Positions 15,045 through 15,343 of a stretch of 15,343 nucleotides of DNA are shown piece by piece. Each line of letters begins with the position of its first letter. The stretch's first letter is position 1. A program made the translations under genes and the position numbers. The stretch spans positions 1 through 15,343 of the forward strand of contig NZ_JAKJSQ010000078.1 of assembly GCF_050337105.1 (NCBI RefSeq), written 5' to 3'. The notes under the pieces were generated by a model, which had not been told where the DNA came from, did not search any database, and saw nothing but the letters and a program-made list of their open reading frames with translations. Origin of the DNA: Aliivibrio_A kagoshimensis (GTDB lineage Bacteria; Pseudomonadota; Gammaproteobacteria; Enterobacterales; Vibrionaceae).

Positions 15045-15178
15045 ATAGTAATAATCAGCAGTACGTTTTTATAATAAAGGAATAAGAGGCATACTTAATT
15101 TAATAAAATCAATGCAATACAGTGAATTACTACTAATTATAGAAATACTCTTAATTCATCGCCAAAAGCACCATCACC

Positions 15179-15313
15179 CTAGAGCACGGCTTGCTTGCCC
15201 CCCTCTTCACACCAACCTGTCTCATATTTAAAACAAACAGCGTCTCGCATGAGGATATCAATCAATAACAAAACAACAAATAGAACCAACTTATTGATTA
15301 TTAACAAAAACAT
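15179..15313 (-). CDS. Possible 44-residue membrane miniprotein, doubtful
   Basis: ATG 15313 to TAG 15179. The translation begins with a strongly hydrophobic segment, MFLLIINKLVLFVVLLLIDI (residues 1-20), long enough to cross a membrane, followed by a polar tail with two cysteines (MRDAVCFKYETGWCEEGGKQ). After the stop the frame continues for 13 codons. No good ribosome site precedes the ATG. In T-rich DNA, hydrophobic frames arise easily by chance, so support is weak. Confidence 0.15.
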   Translation of the reverse strand: MFLLIINKLVLFVVLLLIDILMRDAVCFKYETGWCEEGGKQAVL

Positions 15314-15343
15314 TAATTACCGGATTTATATTATATTTTATAC

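Larger units (their letters stand above)
14617..15343. other. A+T-rich region without a confident gene
   Basis: About 730 bp in which I can support no gene with confidence. Hand counts give 12 of 60 G/C at 15001-15060 and 18 of 60 at 14581-14640, well below the flanking genes, with a short richer patch (29 of 60) at 15181-15240. It has many A and T runs and frequent stops on both strands. It holds two doubtful minus-strand small frames, listed separately, and an imperfect 18-bp palindrome, TGATC...GATCA, at 15026-15043. No tRNA, rRNA, CRISPR repeats or insertion-sequence ends were recognised. Confidence 0.6.

Overview
The window reads as chromosomal DNA of a gamma-proteobacterium, most likely a Vibrionaceae member. 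ArgA, RecB, RecC and RecD align almost throughout with the E. coli proteins as I remember them, but with clear divergence. Sampled gene stretches have roughly 43-50% GC, and the gene order argA, recD, recB, recC is the gamma-proteobacterial one. The species cannot be told from the sequence alone.

Layout: (1) 76-1413, argA (+), first enzyme of arginine synthesis. (2) 1418-3949, three genes lying between argA and recD: a carboxymuconolactone decarboxylase/AhpD-fold protein (-), then, divergent from it, a PAS-GGDEF diguanylate cyclase and a ten-helix EamA/DMT transporter (both +, 33 nt apart). (3) 3957-13188, the recC-recB-recD operon (-), which encodes the RecBCD helicase-nuclease for double-strand break repair and degradation of linear DNA. 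recC and recB are separated by 33 nt with no ptrA between them, and recB and recD overlap by 8 nt. (4) 13342-14511, a YcaD-like MFS transporter (-), upstream of recC on the same strand. (5) 14512-15343, an A+T-rich flank with no confident gene, holding the transporter's promoter and two doubtful small open frames.

The three rec genes form one functional unit: RecB (3'-5' helicase and nuclease), RecC (Chi reader and strand splitter) and RecD (5'-3' helicase). All motifs expected for activity are present. The other genes look functionally unrelated to them. The cyclase is predicted to make c-di-GMP in response to a PAS signal and may share a transcript with the exporter-like EamA protein.

I did not find a convincing new biological system. 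The points most worth a second look are a nested inverted/direct repeat just upstream of recC, substitutions at two Chi-pocket positions of RecC, a CXXC protein lacking the AhpD Glu and His residues, and the A+T-rich right flank with a possible decayed small gene.
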